From NCBI GenBank assembly GCA_022605405.1, contig JABYQQ010000011.1, forward strand, positions 806,001-870,000: 64,000 bases of DNA. The letters are read 5' to 3'. A program made the position numbers and the translations under genes. How positions within the stretch are numbered: the stretch's first letter is position 1; each line of letters starts with the position of its first letter. This DNA is from Earliella scabrosa. Taxonomy: Eukaryota > Basidiomycota > Agaricomycetes > Polyporales > Polyporaceae. This document shows positions 10,971 through 22,002 of the stretch, piece by piece. Below the pieces are notes generated by a model. That model was given only the letters and a program-made list of their open reading frames with translations. It searched no databases and had not been told where the DNA came from.

Positions 10971-12382
10971 TCAAAACCCAAACGCAACCGCAGCCCCCAA
11001 AACAATCGCAGCGACAACCCCCAGCCGCCCATCCACACCCGCGCCCCCAACCACGCCGTTAGACGGGTTTGCCTGCCCCACCCCGCCGCCGTCCCCCGTC
11101 GAGCTCCCGTCCTCGTCCGTCGGCACGTTGGGCGCGTTCGGTGCGCCGTCCTCGTTCGCCGGCATGTTCGGCGCGTTCGGTGCGTTCGATGCGTTCGGCG
11201 CGTTTGGTGGTGCGTTCGGTGCATTCGGGGCCCCGGTTGGCATGACGGGCGGGACCGTCAGCGTCTTGCTCCCCTGCTCGAGCGGCCCGTTGCTCGACGG
11301 TGCGGCCGATGACACCGTCATGGTCACGGCGGGCGTGTTGGGTGGGACCGTCAGCGTGTTGCTCCCCTGGGCGAGCGGCCCGCTGCTCGATGCCGTCATA
11401 GTCATGTTCGCGTGCACGACGGACGTGCTGAGAGAGACCGTGGTGAGCGTGTTCCCGCTCGGCGGGGCGTGCGGCACGGGCGTCGGCACGCTAGGGAAGA
11501 GCGGGTCGGTCGCGGAGGATGCGGGCGACGTCTTCTGCCCGACGTCGACGTGAAGAGGACAGGAAGAGACGAGAAGTCCGAGTCAGCATGAGCATGAGCA
11601 GATTCGAAGAGAGGAGGCCGCGGGTATAGACAGATCACACGGTGACTCACGTCGTGCGTGCTTGGGGAGACCGTGATCGTAGTGGAGGGCACGGATTTTG
11701 GTAGGCGGGGGAAGGGAGTCGTGGAGGGCGGGGTGCCAATGACAGAGGGCCCTTGCAGCGTCTGCAACCCGGGACGCGTCGTGAGGACAGGAGGGGTCAG
11801 CGGATAGGGATACGGGTTTAAGAGGAGTCAGGACTCACCCCGGAGCCTGATAGAGGGGAGCCCGGAACTGTCATTACTACTACTGTGATGGGGTCTGTCG
11901 GGGGCGGGGGGATAGTCGTCTGTAGTCTGAGTAAGGACACAGTGACGTTGTCATCACCCGGACCAAGCGGTACTGCCTGGAAAGCATGTTTCGGGGAGCC
12001 TGTCGTCTGGTAGTACGCAGTCGACGTGAGTGGTGGAGGCACCACTGCCACCAGGGACTCAAGCGACTCACCACAGGGCGCGGACAAAGAGGTTCAACAG
12101 ATTCAAGCCGCCGATTTGGGTGACAACGTGTGAGTGTGAGCGGAGGTCAGGAGAGGAGTTGGGCGGGAGACATATCAGCGGCAATCGATTGGGGATGTGA
12201 CTGACCATTCTGTGCCACGGCATGCCCGTGCAAAACACCGTGCCCTGGAAGAGTGCAAGTGAGTTTGAGCTCAGCGGTGGTGGCACTCGGAGCCGGGTAG
12301 GATATGACTCACCTAGTATTGCGGCCAGAAGAAGAGCTCGGAGCCCGGATGAACAATTGAATCGGCAGTATCGACGCCCCAT
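10971..12382 (-). CDS. A4: secreted Ser/Thr/Pro-rich GPI-type protein, apparent chimera
   Basis: Exons (minus) are 12382-12313, 12244-12206, 12044-11839, 11761-11651 and 11534-10971, giving 329 aa with consistent phases. Exon 1 (MGRRYCRF...) and exons 2-4 match A1, including the VLHGH-A-AQ segment and a PGDD-V motif. The last exon matches A3: Asn-Ala-Pro repeats, the TNEDG spacer, an ANPSNGVV landmark and a tail ending GAAVAFGF. The 5' flank also matches A1, and the 3' flank matches A3 and A5. Exon 3 uses the acceptor GGTGGCAG, chosen because it keeps the frame. Confidence 0.65.
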
Positions 12383-13904
12383 TGGAATACGGTCAACGAC
12401 TCGGACTCGGCAGCACAACGAGTAGCCTACTGAACGTACAAGCAGATTGGCCGCAACGCTGGCTTTACATATACGCCCAAAAACGATGGTTGCGATGTTG
12501 TCGGCTGGAATTCAGATCCCATCCCATCCGACAAGAATAAATCGGAGGGCCGGGCGACGGCTCGATATAGCTCCATGCCAAAAGTAACGCGATTGCACTG
12601 CCTGGCAAGGGACCGTCTAAGAAGCCTGGTTCAGTGATGCCGATTGAAGATGAGGGCGACACTGGAACAGACGCGTTAATTGCGAGTGTGACGACAGCCG
12701 GCGGAGGGAGAGGCGGACTCGGAGGAGGGGAGAGGGGAAGGGCTGAGAGAGGAAGGGTGTGCAGAGTCCGTGATCGTGGCCGTGGCCGTTGACTGGAGTC
12801 CGTGAGGCGCGCGTCGCCGTCGTCCGGGCCTGGAAGAGAGAGGTGGCGGCGGAGGCGACGACGATGACTCTGAGATCTGATGCGCCGCCGGGCGGGAGAT
12901 GGAAGCAGGCCCGTCGCAATCTCCCATCGCGGCGACGGCTCCCTTCTTCCACAGACGCCCCCATCTGCGTCTGCGTTCCGGCAAACGCCCCAATTCGTCA
13001 ACGCCAGCTCCCGCTGCTCCCAGAAATGGCACCCGCCCCGCTTCGAGAACCGCGACGCGTCCAGCTCGGCCGTACCGTGCGAATCAGGAAGCACGCCGAA
13101 TGACGCTTACGCTCTCATCCTCGCACCTACGGCTCGCACATTCGCGTCCTCGCGCTGTACGCCTACATAGCATCTGTCAGTCTCACAGCTGGTACATAGA
13201 ACAAGAGCTCCGGACGGCGCACCGATCTGCCAACGCGACGAATGGAGCGCAAGTGTGCATCACCTGCGTACTTGTCGTCGAACGGAGATGCACGATGCAC
13301 GGATGGGCCACCACGGCGATCACCGGCGGTCTAGTACACGCTGGGATCGCATCCTGCAGAGGGAACACATCCGTACTGTTGAGTACTTGTCTGGCAGCGG
13401 ACGACCATGATTCGAATGCACGCACCCAGACGTCATCAGGGCTGAGACCTAGTCGATCGCTGGAGCCACATCGGAGTGTCATAGTCAGCAGTCAGTGTGT
13501 ACAGGAACGCACAGATCCACATCACGAAGGCCGACCACATCCGCCACCGGCCGCACATACGCCTACCGTGCCTACCGTCCGCCGTACATGCATGCTCGAC
13601 GTTCGACAACCCACAATCGGTGATGCCAACACCGCTCGAGCTGTGACTCACCGCGACCCCTCGCCCGATGTTCGCAACGTAGACCGCTAGCCCTCCTCCG
13701 AGTCCCTGCAGATGGGATCTAGAGAACGAACAACAGTAAGGAAGTACTGGCAACTTTCAGGTACACGCTCGAGCACACAACAGACAATCAGGACACACCA
13801 CGCACTATACCGATCAACACCTTGCACCTCTCGTCCACGCGCGGATCTGGACCGCGCGCTCCTTTCCTCCAATCTCACCCTCGCTCGCCCTCGACGCGCA
13901 CCTC
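12383..13904. repeat. Repeated intergenic block, copy 4
   Basis: Contains the A1-like 5' flank of A4 (about 12383-12790) joined to a block related to 7335-8397 and 9943-10970 (about 12880-13830). The latter is the 3' flank of A5. No gene is supported. Confidence 0.55.
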
Positions 13905-14849
13905 TCAAAACCCAAACGCAACCGCAGCCCCCAAAACGACCGCAGCTATGACCCCAAGCCGCCCATCCACACCCACACCCCCCACCACGCCGTTCGGCGG
14001 GTTCACCTGCCCCACCCCGCCGTTGTCCCCCGTCGAGCCCCCGTCTTCGTTCGTCGGCGTGTTGGGGGCGTTCGGTGCGTTGGGAGTCCCGGTCGGCGTG
14101 ATGGGCGGGACCGTCAGCGTGTTGCTGCCCTGCGCGAGCGCGGGCGAGGAGGACGTGGTGGTAGTGGTAGTGGTAGTGCTTGGCTTCGCGGAGCTGGAGG
14201 GGGATGAGGATGCGCTCGGGGATGAGGACGGAGCCTGAGGATACGGAAACGCGCGGGATGCGAGGGTCAGCACCGCGTCACTACAAGACCTTTGAAGACT
14301 GAAGCTGAAGATGGGGAGGGAGGGGGGTGTTACACTCACAGAAGAGGAAGTACCCTTGCTCGAGGACGGAGTGGGTGAGACCGAAGCGGAGCTAGACGGG
14401 GTCGGAGGGGACGAGGGCGTGCTCGATCGCGTCGTCGTGTTCTCCGCGGGCGGCTGCGACGACGTGGTCGTGGTCTCGAGCGGCGGCTGCGACGACGACG
14501 GAGGCTGGGAGGATTCGGACGTGGCGGACGACGCGGAGAAGGTCACGGAGATCGTGCTGGTCGACACGCTCGACACGGACAGGATACTGGAGATGGGGAC
14601 CGTGCGCTTGGCGACCTGCGCGACGCGAGGCAGGCGTGAAGACCACATAGGAGAGAAAGAGAGAGAAGGGTGCGCACCTCGAGATCCTTCTTGACAAGCT
14701 CTGCTCCGCTGGGCACGTAGACTGCGCGCGCTGCACAAAAGGTTATATGCGTTCAGACGTGACTTCTCGGGGTGCACAGCGATTGATTATTGTTGCTCAC
14801 CTTGGGCGACCAGAAGGACCACCGCGGTGAGACCCTGGAGGTAGCGCAT
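13905..14849 (-). CDS. A5: secreted Ser/Thr-rich GPI-type protein
   Basis: Exons (minus) are 14849-14801, 14721-14678, 14615-14340 and 14234-13905, giving 232 aa with phases 1,0,0 as in A2 and A3. The signal peptide is MRYLQGLTAVVLLVAQ. Exon 2 is short (15 aa, VYVPSGAELVKKDLE). Exon 3 is almost only Ser, Thr, Pro and Val. Exon 4 has a run of eight threonines, two or three N-A-P units, QVNPPNGVV and the tail GVIAAVVLGAAVAFGF. The exon 2 acceptor (GCGCGCAG) was chosen because it gives a clean join; another AG eight bases upstream also keeps a frame but reads less well. This is the most upstream member and its 5' flank is not one of the repeated blocks. Confidence 0.7.
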
Positions 14850-16283
14850 CGTTATGATAGAGATTGTGTATGTACGAACGCGAAGGAGTGTGCGCGGATC
14901 TCGCTCGAGAGAGATCCAAAGTCAGACAGAGGAACGGGACGGGGTGAGATGGATGGATGGATGGAAGTCGCGCCGTGCGGGTTGTGCTGCTCTTTTATTG
15001 CGCGCCTGCGGAGTTGATGAGGTCTTAGGGCTGAGGCCATAGGACGGGCACCTGTCGACCTCGAAATGATGGCCATGGGAATAGGCCAGGTACTCAATTG
15101 GGACACCGCCACCCTGGATCCGAGGCCCGCAGCGGCGAACGGCATACGGGGGCCTTCCCAACGCTCCACAACGCCCGCTAAGTGTCCCCGCTTGCGAGCA
15201 TTGTTCGTGCCTGTTTTGCGCAGCTGGTATGTTTGTTTGTATGACATGAATGGATGAAGGACATGTAGTAGCGCGTCGTGTTCATGCGCGATTCATTTAC
15301 ACTGCATGCACCGACGTCGTCTGGGCTGTCTACGATGTCCGTCAGCACAAAGCCGCCCCAACACCGAACATTCGTGACGCACCGTGCATACAACCATGGA
15401 CGCCCTGCATCGCGGCAACCCCGAGCGGACGGCCTTATCTTCTCATCGGCCTCAGCTTCCTCTCCCTCCGCGGGCAGTCCTCCCCGCTCCCAACAGACGC
15501 TTGGGAGGAACGAGCGCGCAGCGAAAGGCACCGGCGCACACACGGGGATGTTCAACGTCGCACCTTGAGCCAATGGTGGTCGGATACATGAGTAGATGGT
15601 GAAGCGCAGCTTGTCAGAGCATCCGCCCGGCACTGATTCCGTCGCTCGACGGGCGGCCAACGAAGGCCCTCCTCGTCCTGGGAGCTGCTCTTGGTCCAAG
15701 ACGTGTTCTGAACACGGCAATGATCGACCTTGTCCAGTAGACTGGACCGGGTCGAGCGCCGCGTATGGATCGCAGCAGTGCTCATTGCATACTACGACGG
15801 CATTTCGAGGGTTGGCTTGACGACGGGTCTGAAAGGCGAACACTGACAGAGAACAACCTGACTCACTAGCGTCTGGCTAGCCGTTCTCAACAGAGAAGGT
15901 TATGTTCGTACCGCTCGGAGGAAGCAGCAGCTAGCCGCAGTCTGCCGCAGTGGCCTGTTTTCGTTCAGGGTGGGACGCGTCGCGCGATACAATCTGCACA
16001 TCGTGGAGGCGAAAGTCTATCATTGCTGAGCACATGGTATGTCATACGAGGATATGGGGATGAGAGTCGTAGCGTCGAACAGCGTGGAGAGGTCGTCATT
16101 GGAGAGTACTCGTAAAGCCGTGAGGGAGGAACGTCGAAGGAAAAGACAAGGCGTCGGGAGGCGCTATTTGGCGCTGGGAGGGCGGGGTGGCGTGGGAATC
16201 ATAGCGGACATTGCCGCCCTATCGCGCCGCCCTCCAGCAGCGCGCACCTTTCTAACTAACTCCAACTTTACTGACGTCCCCGA
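14850..16283. other. Region without a supported gene
   Basis: A 221-residue open frame on the minus strand (15843-15178) has no signal peptide, no recognisable domain and no clear splice sites, so it is not called. No family similarity was seen elsewhere in this stretch. Confidence 0.35.
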
Positions 16284-16953
16284 TTACAGCGCCAACCCAA
16301 AGACCGCGCCGACGAGAGCAAGCCCGGCAAGCGGACCCTCCATGTTCATGCCCGAGAGCGCGCCGTTGTGCGGAGCAGCGACGACGCTGTGCGTCGCCGA
16401 GGGCGCGCGCGACGAGCTCGTGGCCGACTGCAAGTGCAAGGTGTAGCTCGTATCAGCCTCTTGTCACAGATGAACTTGTGAAGATCAGACGCACCGAGCT
16501 GGCACTGGAGCTCGGGAATGTTGAGTTCCGGGTCGCGGAGAGCGCGCCGCTTGGGACTGGCACGGGCATGGGCCCACCGGGTCTGGGGCCAGGAGCTTGG
16601 GTCGGCATCGGACCGGCGTTGGGGTCGCCTGCAGAGGTGGGGAAAGTGAGATTGTGGTTAGTGCGCGAGCTGACGACACCTGTAGAAAGATACACATACC
16701 CATGTCAGGCCCTCCACCCATGTTGGGGCCTCCACCCATGTCGGGTCCCGCACCCATGTCAGGCCCTGCCGGCGCGCCATTGGGGTCTGCGGGAGGGCCG
16801 ACAGGGTCGGGCATCGCCTGGCGGCGGGCGGGCACGGCACCGAGGGCACCTAGCAGTCGACGAAATTGTGTTAGGCAGATATGCGGATATTGTGAGTGCA
16901 GACGTACCGGTGGCGAGAAGGATGACAAGAGCGAAAGCCTGGGTAACGCGCAT
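16284..16953 (-). CDS. Small secreted Pro/Gly/Met-rich GPI-type protein
   Basis: Exons (minus) are 16953-16908, 16849-16700, 16628-16495 and 16427-16284, giving 157 aa with phases 1,1,0. Residues 1-16 (MRVTQAFALVILLATG) are a signal peptide. The middle has tandem units of the type PDMGGG, then a Pro-rich stretch, then Ser-rich sequence. The end (GPLAGLALVGAVFGLAL) fits a GPI signal. No cysteines are seen in the mature part, so it belongs to neither the A nor the C family. A TATATA element lies near 17063-17069, about 110 bp before the start. Function unknown; a structural wall protein is plausible. Confidence 0.75.
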
Positions 16954-18809
16954 GCTGGCTGAATGGGAGAGTCGGGGGAGGAGAGCCTAGCTGGGGAATC
17001 TAGAGGGGTCGATTGTTCGAGTGACGAGAGGACGACTGGACACTGACCGCGGGCAGCTCATGTTATATAGAGCAGCGAGGCATCCGCCGGAGTTCATGTT
17101 AGCCAATGGTACGTGGTCGTGTAGAATGTTAGTATACTGTGCTGAGAGTGACCCGGATTCCCTTTCAAGTACGGCTCTCTGCCTTGAAGTAGGGGGTTTC
17201 CCTCCCTGGGAGGTCTATGAATGGTATGCAAGATTGAGTACGCGCCAATGGAAGAGAGGGCTCCCGTCGCTGCGACGAAACGGGCGGAGCCGTATCCACA
17301 ACCGCGATGACTAGCATATACCTTCCTTCAAGCGGCCGTGGAATTGCCATCTTCCTTCATGGTCGCATCGAAGGTCGAGGTCGCGACTACCAGTAGGAAT
17401 GATACTCGTCGCTTCTCAGCGACTCGGAGAGGTCCGTAAACGCTGGATCCGAATAGGGTCATGCATTGTGAATAAATGCTGATGGTTCACGACGCTTCAA
17501 CGGAGAGAATCAGGGCGACTGTACACCTCAACGTACATGATGATGAATTCACCTGAGCAACATGCGCTAGGAAGCGCGACTGGAAGCCGAAGCAATTCAC
17601 GTCGCGTCTATGCGTTGAAGGTCTCTGAAGTGCACGGCTGAGAAGCGCGGCTCGTTGCCTGCTGAGAATGATCGCGCCCGAACTGGGCTGCGAGATATGG
17701 ACACCGGCGTAGTACGACCGTGACATCGTGCAACGACAACTTGGAAGCGTTGAAGCACAGAAGGAGATAGATAGGAGTCAGGCATGGGCACAAACGGATT
17801 CAGATTAGAACGCACGAGAAGGTACTTTCACAAGTTGGAACTCGCCTCGTATATAGTTCAGTGTGCGTCGCCCGGAGACGAGGGCATTCCTTCATGAGCG
17901 TACTGATCGCGGTCCTGTTTGACTTGCCTACGCGAAACGGTTCTCCGCACACAGTGACTATGTAAGTCGGTGATGCCTCCGCAGTCCTCCTATTGTTGTG
18001 ACTCGTCATGAGGACACATGGGATGCTGCACGACTCACGAGACAGACTCAGCTTGGCGACGTCGTGTAGGCTAGTGCAGGTTCGGGGACGCGACGCACCT
18101 GTCGCAGTGCCTGGTTCAACTCGAACGCGGCCCCACCCGCTCGTAGCCCATACACGACCAAGTACCCCCATAGTTCGCGCCGCCACAATCACGGCCATGT
18201 ATTCGCAGACATACCAGGCAAGCCCGTGCGCAATAATTCGCTCGTCCGCCACTGCATGCCCACGGACATGCATTGCGCGCCCTAGGGAGCGCGGTTTCCG
18301 AGGCATGTGTAGAGCGATGTTCGACAGCGTAGAAATCGCCTGGACCGCGCACTTACCTATGCATGCCGTGTGCATACTGAGCGTTCCTCAGCGGGCTGAG
18401 GAGGAACCGTCGATCTTGCAACTTTTGAAGAAGGACGGCCCGTTCACGCGAGTCGACGCGCGTGTCTCAAGTTTTGTCGTCTACGCGTCGCTCCCGATCT
18501 CGACACATGAGTACCGGAATCGTGGGGTTAACTTGTACAGTGAGCCCGGGTTTCGCAGACAGAGTTTCAGAGAGAGATGAAGAGCGCGCGCCGTGTCACA
18601 CGGTTTGCTCTGGGCAGAGTGACTGACACGTTACGTCACGCGTCGGTCACGTCAACGGTTCCGCATCGCATCGCGTTTCGTTCTCCGCGACTTTTCCGTG
18701 CCGGCCTGGCAGTATCGCATCTCTCATGGAAGCCATCTCGTCCAGCGGTGTTGAGGTGAACCGCTCCCAAAGAATATGGCTCCATAACTTTACAGAGTCA
18801 TTGATCTGT
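16954..18809. other. Region without a supported gene
   Basis: Two long open frames lie opposite each other (minus 18375-17800, plus 18008-18580). Neither has recognisable content or usable splice sites, and the overlap suggests chance. The TATA-like stretch near 17063 belongs to the neighbouring minus-strand gene. Confidence 0.35.
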
Positions 18810-19545
18810 CTACAGAGCAAGGACGGCCATCGCAAGCCCAATGGCACCAGCAAGAGAACCCGATGCAACCGCGACAGAGCCAGCGCTCGACGGCTTCCCC
18901 TTTGCTAGCTCGATGGGCTGGAAGTTGACGCCCTGTGCCTGGCATGTACCCTCATACCCTATGTCAATCAGAAGCAGCTCAGCGATGGTCCGAGAGCCAA
19001 TATACAGCACAGGGGATATGCGTTTCTATGCACTCACTTTCGAGGAGAGCCTGAGCGGCTGCCAGGACCGTCTCGTCATCGGGTTGGAGCCCGATCGAGC
19101 ACTGCATGCACGTTCCCAGTCCTACGTGCGCCTTGTCGTTGCACGTGCAGTTCACATCGGTGGCTCCGCAATTCTAGTGGTCATAATGAGATCGTTTAGG
19201 AATGACGGGGGGCTCGACCGATGAGTAGCGACTCACGGCCAGTGCGTTCGCGGCATCTTGGCAGTCGGGCTTACACTATGGAGGGACGAGTGTCACTGCA
19301 AGCTCCCGCGACAACTAGGATGATACCCGGTGAGACATACCTGATCCGGAATTACGGATAGAGGATCTTGGAGCACATCGGCGTCCTGTCTGGGTAGCAG
19401 CAAGGTCGAACGAATAGGCAGTTTGGCACCAACAGCTAGAGGTCACGAACAGCGTCATCTGCTGAGCCCGGGACGTGCCAACTCATGAACACGACTCACC
19501 TTGACCAGCAAGCAGGGAAAGAACGAGAATAGAGAATGCGTACAT
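18810..19545 (-). CDS. C1: CFEM-like eight-cysteine GPI-type protein
   Basis: Exons (minus) are 19545-19500, 19435-19341, 19275-19237, 19173-19038 and 18958-18810, giving 154 aa with phases 1,0,0,1. This five-exon layout is the family pattern: signal peptide (MYAFSILVLSLLAGQ), a variable linker with a dibasic LLLPRQD, then IPDQ at the exon 2/3 border. Exon 3 holds cysteines 1-2, exon 4 cysteines 3-7, exon 5 cysteine 8 and the tail. Spacing is x3, x9, x6, x1, x10, x2, x25. The segment C-GATDVN-C-T-C has the Thr-Asp of true CFEM domains. The end (SLAGAIGLAMAVLAL) fits a GPI signal. CFEM proteins of other fungi bind haem or act at the surface; whether that holds here is inference. Confidence 0.85.
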
Positions 19546-20239
19546 TGGAAGAACTTGAAGGCGAAGGCTGAACTGAAGAATACAATGAAGACAATGGGTC
19601 TAGGGAGAGAACGTCTCCCGGCTTTTGTAGCGGTCCACGCACTTGCACGGTGCAGTGCTGGATGCAATAGCTCGAGAAAATGGGGCAATCGTCCATCAAA
19701 GCTGTCTCGCGTGCAGTACCTCATCACTTAAATTCCGCAGTGGTGGCTTTGCTGGTGCGATGCCAAGCTTTGAACTGGCACGTTCGAGAGTCTTATCCAG
19801 GGCGTCGACATGTGTGTGTGAGTAGCTTTATTGCATCCACCGTATCGTCTGAAATACTCGTGGGGAAACGTCAGTTATAACCATCACGTTCTATCCGAGA
19901 GGAACGCACAGTAGTATCAGCCGCCTATGCCGAAGCACAGCATCCCGAGGATCACTCATCTCCAGCGGTTTGAGCACTAATCAAATGCGTTGCCTACATG
20001 TATGTGTGAGCTGGAAGCGGATTCTCAACTTTACTGCTACTCACCTGATGTTCGAGTGCACCCGTCGTCCCGTCCTTCTCGTAGTAGCCATGACCCACTA
20101 CTAGTAGTAGACTCGGAGTCGCTGTCCTCAGGCTGGCCTGCTGATGCAATAGAAGTACTTTCCGAGTCGTGGACAGAAAATAAGTATAACACACGCGACC
20201 TTCATCACAAAACAGAAGTCTTCTCAATCGCGAAACAAA
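19546..20239. other. Intergenic region
   Basis: Upstream of C1; a TATA-like CTACAAAAG on the minus strand lies near 19620-19628. Nothing else was recognised. Confidence 0.3.
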
Positions 20240-20620
20240 GGACACCATGACAGCGCCGATCTCCGCGACCACAGCGCCGCCAGACGGGAGAGCGGCAGCA
20301 GTAGTGGCATCACTCCTGGGTGTATATACTCGAAATCTCCTCGGGACTCGTAACGCCGGTTTCCAATCTCGTGGTTCCTGTGCTATTCACAGGGTCTGTG
20401 AAGTTCTACTCAGCCTCCTGTCGAGAGAACGCGGGGCAGCGCGATACCCACCCGTGTGCAATTGCGTCGGGCATGATCGTCTCCGGAGGTTCAAGCAGCG
20501 AGATGTTGACCCTGAGGCCTGAGGCCTGATCACGCAGTCAATTTGAACCGACCCCTAACTTGAAGGAGGTGTCGGGGAAACTTACGGTGCACCGCAGTCC
20601 ACGAATCAGAGGTCCTAGAC
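20240..20620 (-). pseudogene. Remnant of a GPI-type C-family gene
   Basis: On the minus strand, about 20540-20470 reads ASGLRVNISLLEPPET after a possible intron, like the region after cysteine 8 in C-family genes. Bases about 20410-20350 continue in a second frame (DPVNSTGTTRLETG). A third frame gives an alanine/valine tail (SGGAVVAEIGAVMVSF). The pieces are in order but in different frames, and the cysteine core upstream is not found. A broken copy is the simplest reading. Confidence 0.35.
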
Positions 20621-20785
20621 GAGACATGTCAGAACTCGAGATAGAGTGAATGGTGACACGCAAATGTTAGGAGGTCCATGAAACGCCTACAGGGCAGCCG
20701 GGATCGCGGTGTGAAGACGTCAAGCAACTTGAAGCGGCCCTGCTTTTTCACGGTCAGCTGTCGTATCGCGAACAGACCTGTGCTA

Positions 20786-21268
20786 CTATGAACAGTCTAA
20801 GTAATCCTTCCACGACACCCCCTGGACTTTAGATACGATACGTACGCGGTATGCTTCCCTATATTGAGACATTCTCGGATGTACGCTTGTTGTGTGTTGA
20901 TGCGCAGCACGCACAGGATCGTGCCAAACGATGTCAGGTCCGCCACAGGCAGCAGGCTCACTGTGATGGAAGGAAAGCAGTGGAAGAGGCCGCAGGAGCT
21001 CCGTCTGCGCATTGCTGAACGAACGTCGAAGTCGCGGTGATAGTGGAAGCTGGGTGGAGACAAGGGCGTTTACGTCAGTCCATTGCATTTCTCCGATGCT
21101 TTTCCAGGGCGAGGCGCACGGGTCGAGGTGAGGATCACTTCGCTCGCGTCGACTACACATGGTACACCGTCCATCGGACTTCATCAATAGGTTGAGCGAC
21201 GCAGTAAACAAATAGTTACTGTCAGCGAATACAGTAGTGACCGAGAGCATCAAAAGAGGGAGAGGCAT
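20786..21268 (-). CDS. Possible secreted hypothetical protein
   Basis: A single open frame of about 160 aa starts MPLPLLMLSVTTVFAD, which reads like a signal peptide, just past the stop of C2. The rest has scattered cysteines and no recognised domain. It lacks the C-family spacing and any GPI tail. It may be a chance frame, or a decayed gene together with 20240-20620. Confidence 0.2.
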   Translation of the reverse strand: MPLPLLMLSVTTVFADSNYLFTASLNLLMKSDGRCTMCSRRERSDPHLDPCASPWKSIGEMQWTDVNALVSTQLPLSPRLRRSFSNAQTELLRPLPLLSFHHSEPAACGGPDIVWHDPVRAAHQHTTSVHPRMSQYREAYRVRIVSKVQGVSWKDYLDCS

Positions 21269-21289
21269 TATACCGGCCACGACACAACA

Positions 21290-22002
21290 CTAGAAGACAA
21301 GAGCCGCGACAGCGACACTGATCGCGCCCACAACCGCCCCGGAAGACACCGCGACCGCTCCTGCGCCGTTCTCGCCGAGTGTGATTGGCTGGAGGTTGTA
21401 ACCCGCTGAGTTGCATGCCTCCTCATACTCTGTATCGGGAAGAACCTGTCAGGTGAACTCAAAGAACTTGACTAGAGTAGGTGGGCTACACACGCTTGAT
21501 AGCGGCATCGGCCAAGGGCTTATCTTCCTCAGTCACTCCCTCCAGCCCGATGGCGCAGTTCAGACATGCACCGAGATCACTGTGTGTCTTCTCTCCGCAG
21601 AGGCAGTCGAGGTCCGCGCAGTTCTAGCGAGAGTATATATTCAGTTAGTGTTTCACTATCAGGGTCGCGTCACGACTCACCTCGGCGTCCAACATCGCTG
21701 CACAGTCGCTTTGACACTGTATGGATGTGCCCCATTATCAGTATACTGCGACGTTAGCTGTCAAAAGCGTATGCGCGACGAACCTGCTCAGGGATCTGGT
21801 CAACATTCGGGAGGCCAGTCTGCCTAGCCAAGAGACCTTTGATTGTCGAACGAACGTGCAACTCGTTGCCGGCAACTGAATGGCGCACAACATGGCTGTC
21901 AGTAACACTGTACACTGGCAGAAGACACGAGATAACGATGACGATCGTACCTTGACCAGCGACAAGGGCCAGGAATGCGAGGGGAAGGGCGCGGACGTAC
22001 AT
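21290..22002 (-). CDS. C2: CFEM-like eight-cysteine GPI-type protein
   Basis: Exons (minus) are 22002-21951, 21875-21784, 21716-21681, 21623-21494 and 21429-21290, giving 149 aa. The signal peptide is MYVRALPLAFLALVAGQ. The linker VAGNELHVRSTIKG is close to those of C3 and C9. Cysteine spacing is x3, x8, x4, x1, x10, x2, x25. The short C3-C4 segment is ADLD and keeps an acidic residue. Cysteine 8 lies in YEEAC, followed by NLQPITLGENG and the tail. The exon 4 donor (GTGTGT) and exon 2 donor (GTTCGT) are non-consensus but keep the frame. CTTATAAAG at 22077-22085, about 75 bp upstream, is a good TATA candidate. Confidence 0.85.

Noticed and set aside
15178..15843. 221-residue open frame on the minus strand
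   Set aside because: No domain, no signal peptide, no splice support and poor coding composition.
17800..18580. Two opposing open frames of about 190 residues
   Set aside because: They overlap on opposite strands in GC-rich sequence; neither has recognisable content or a promoter.
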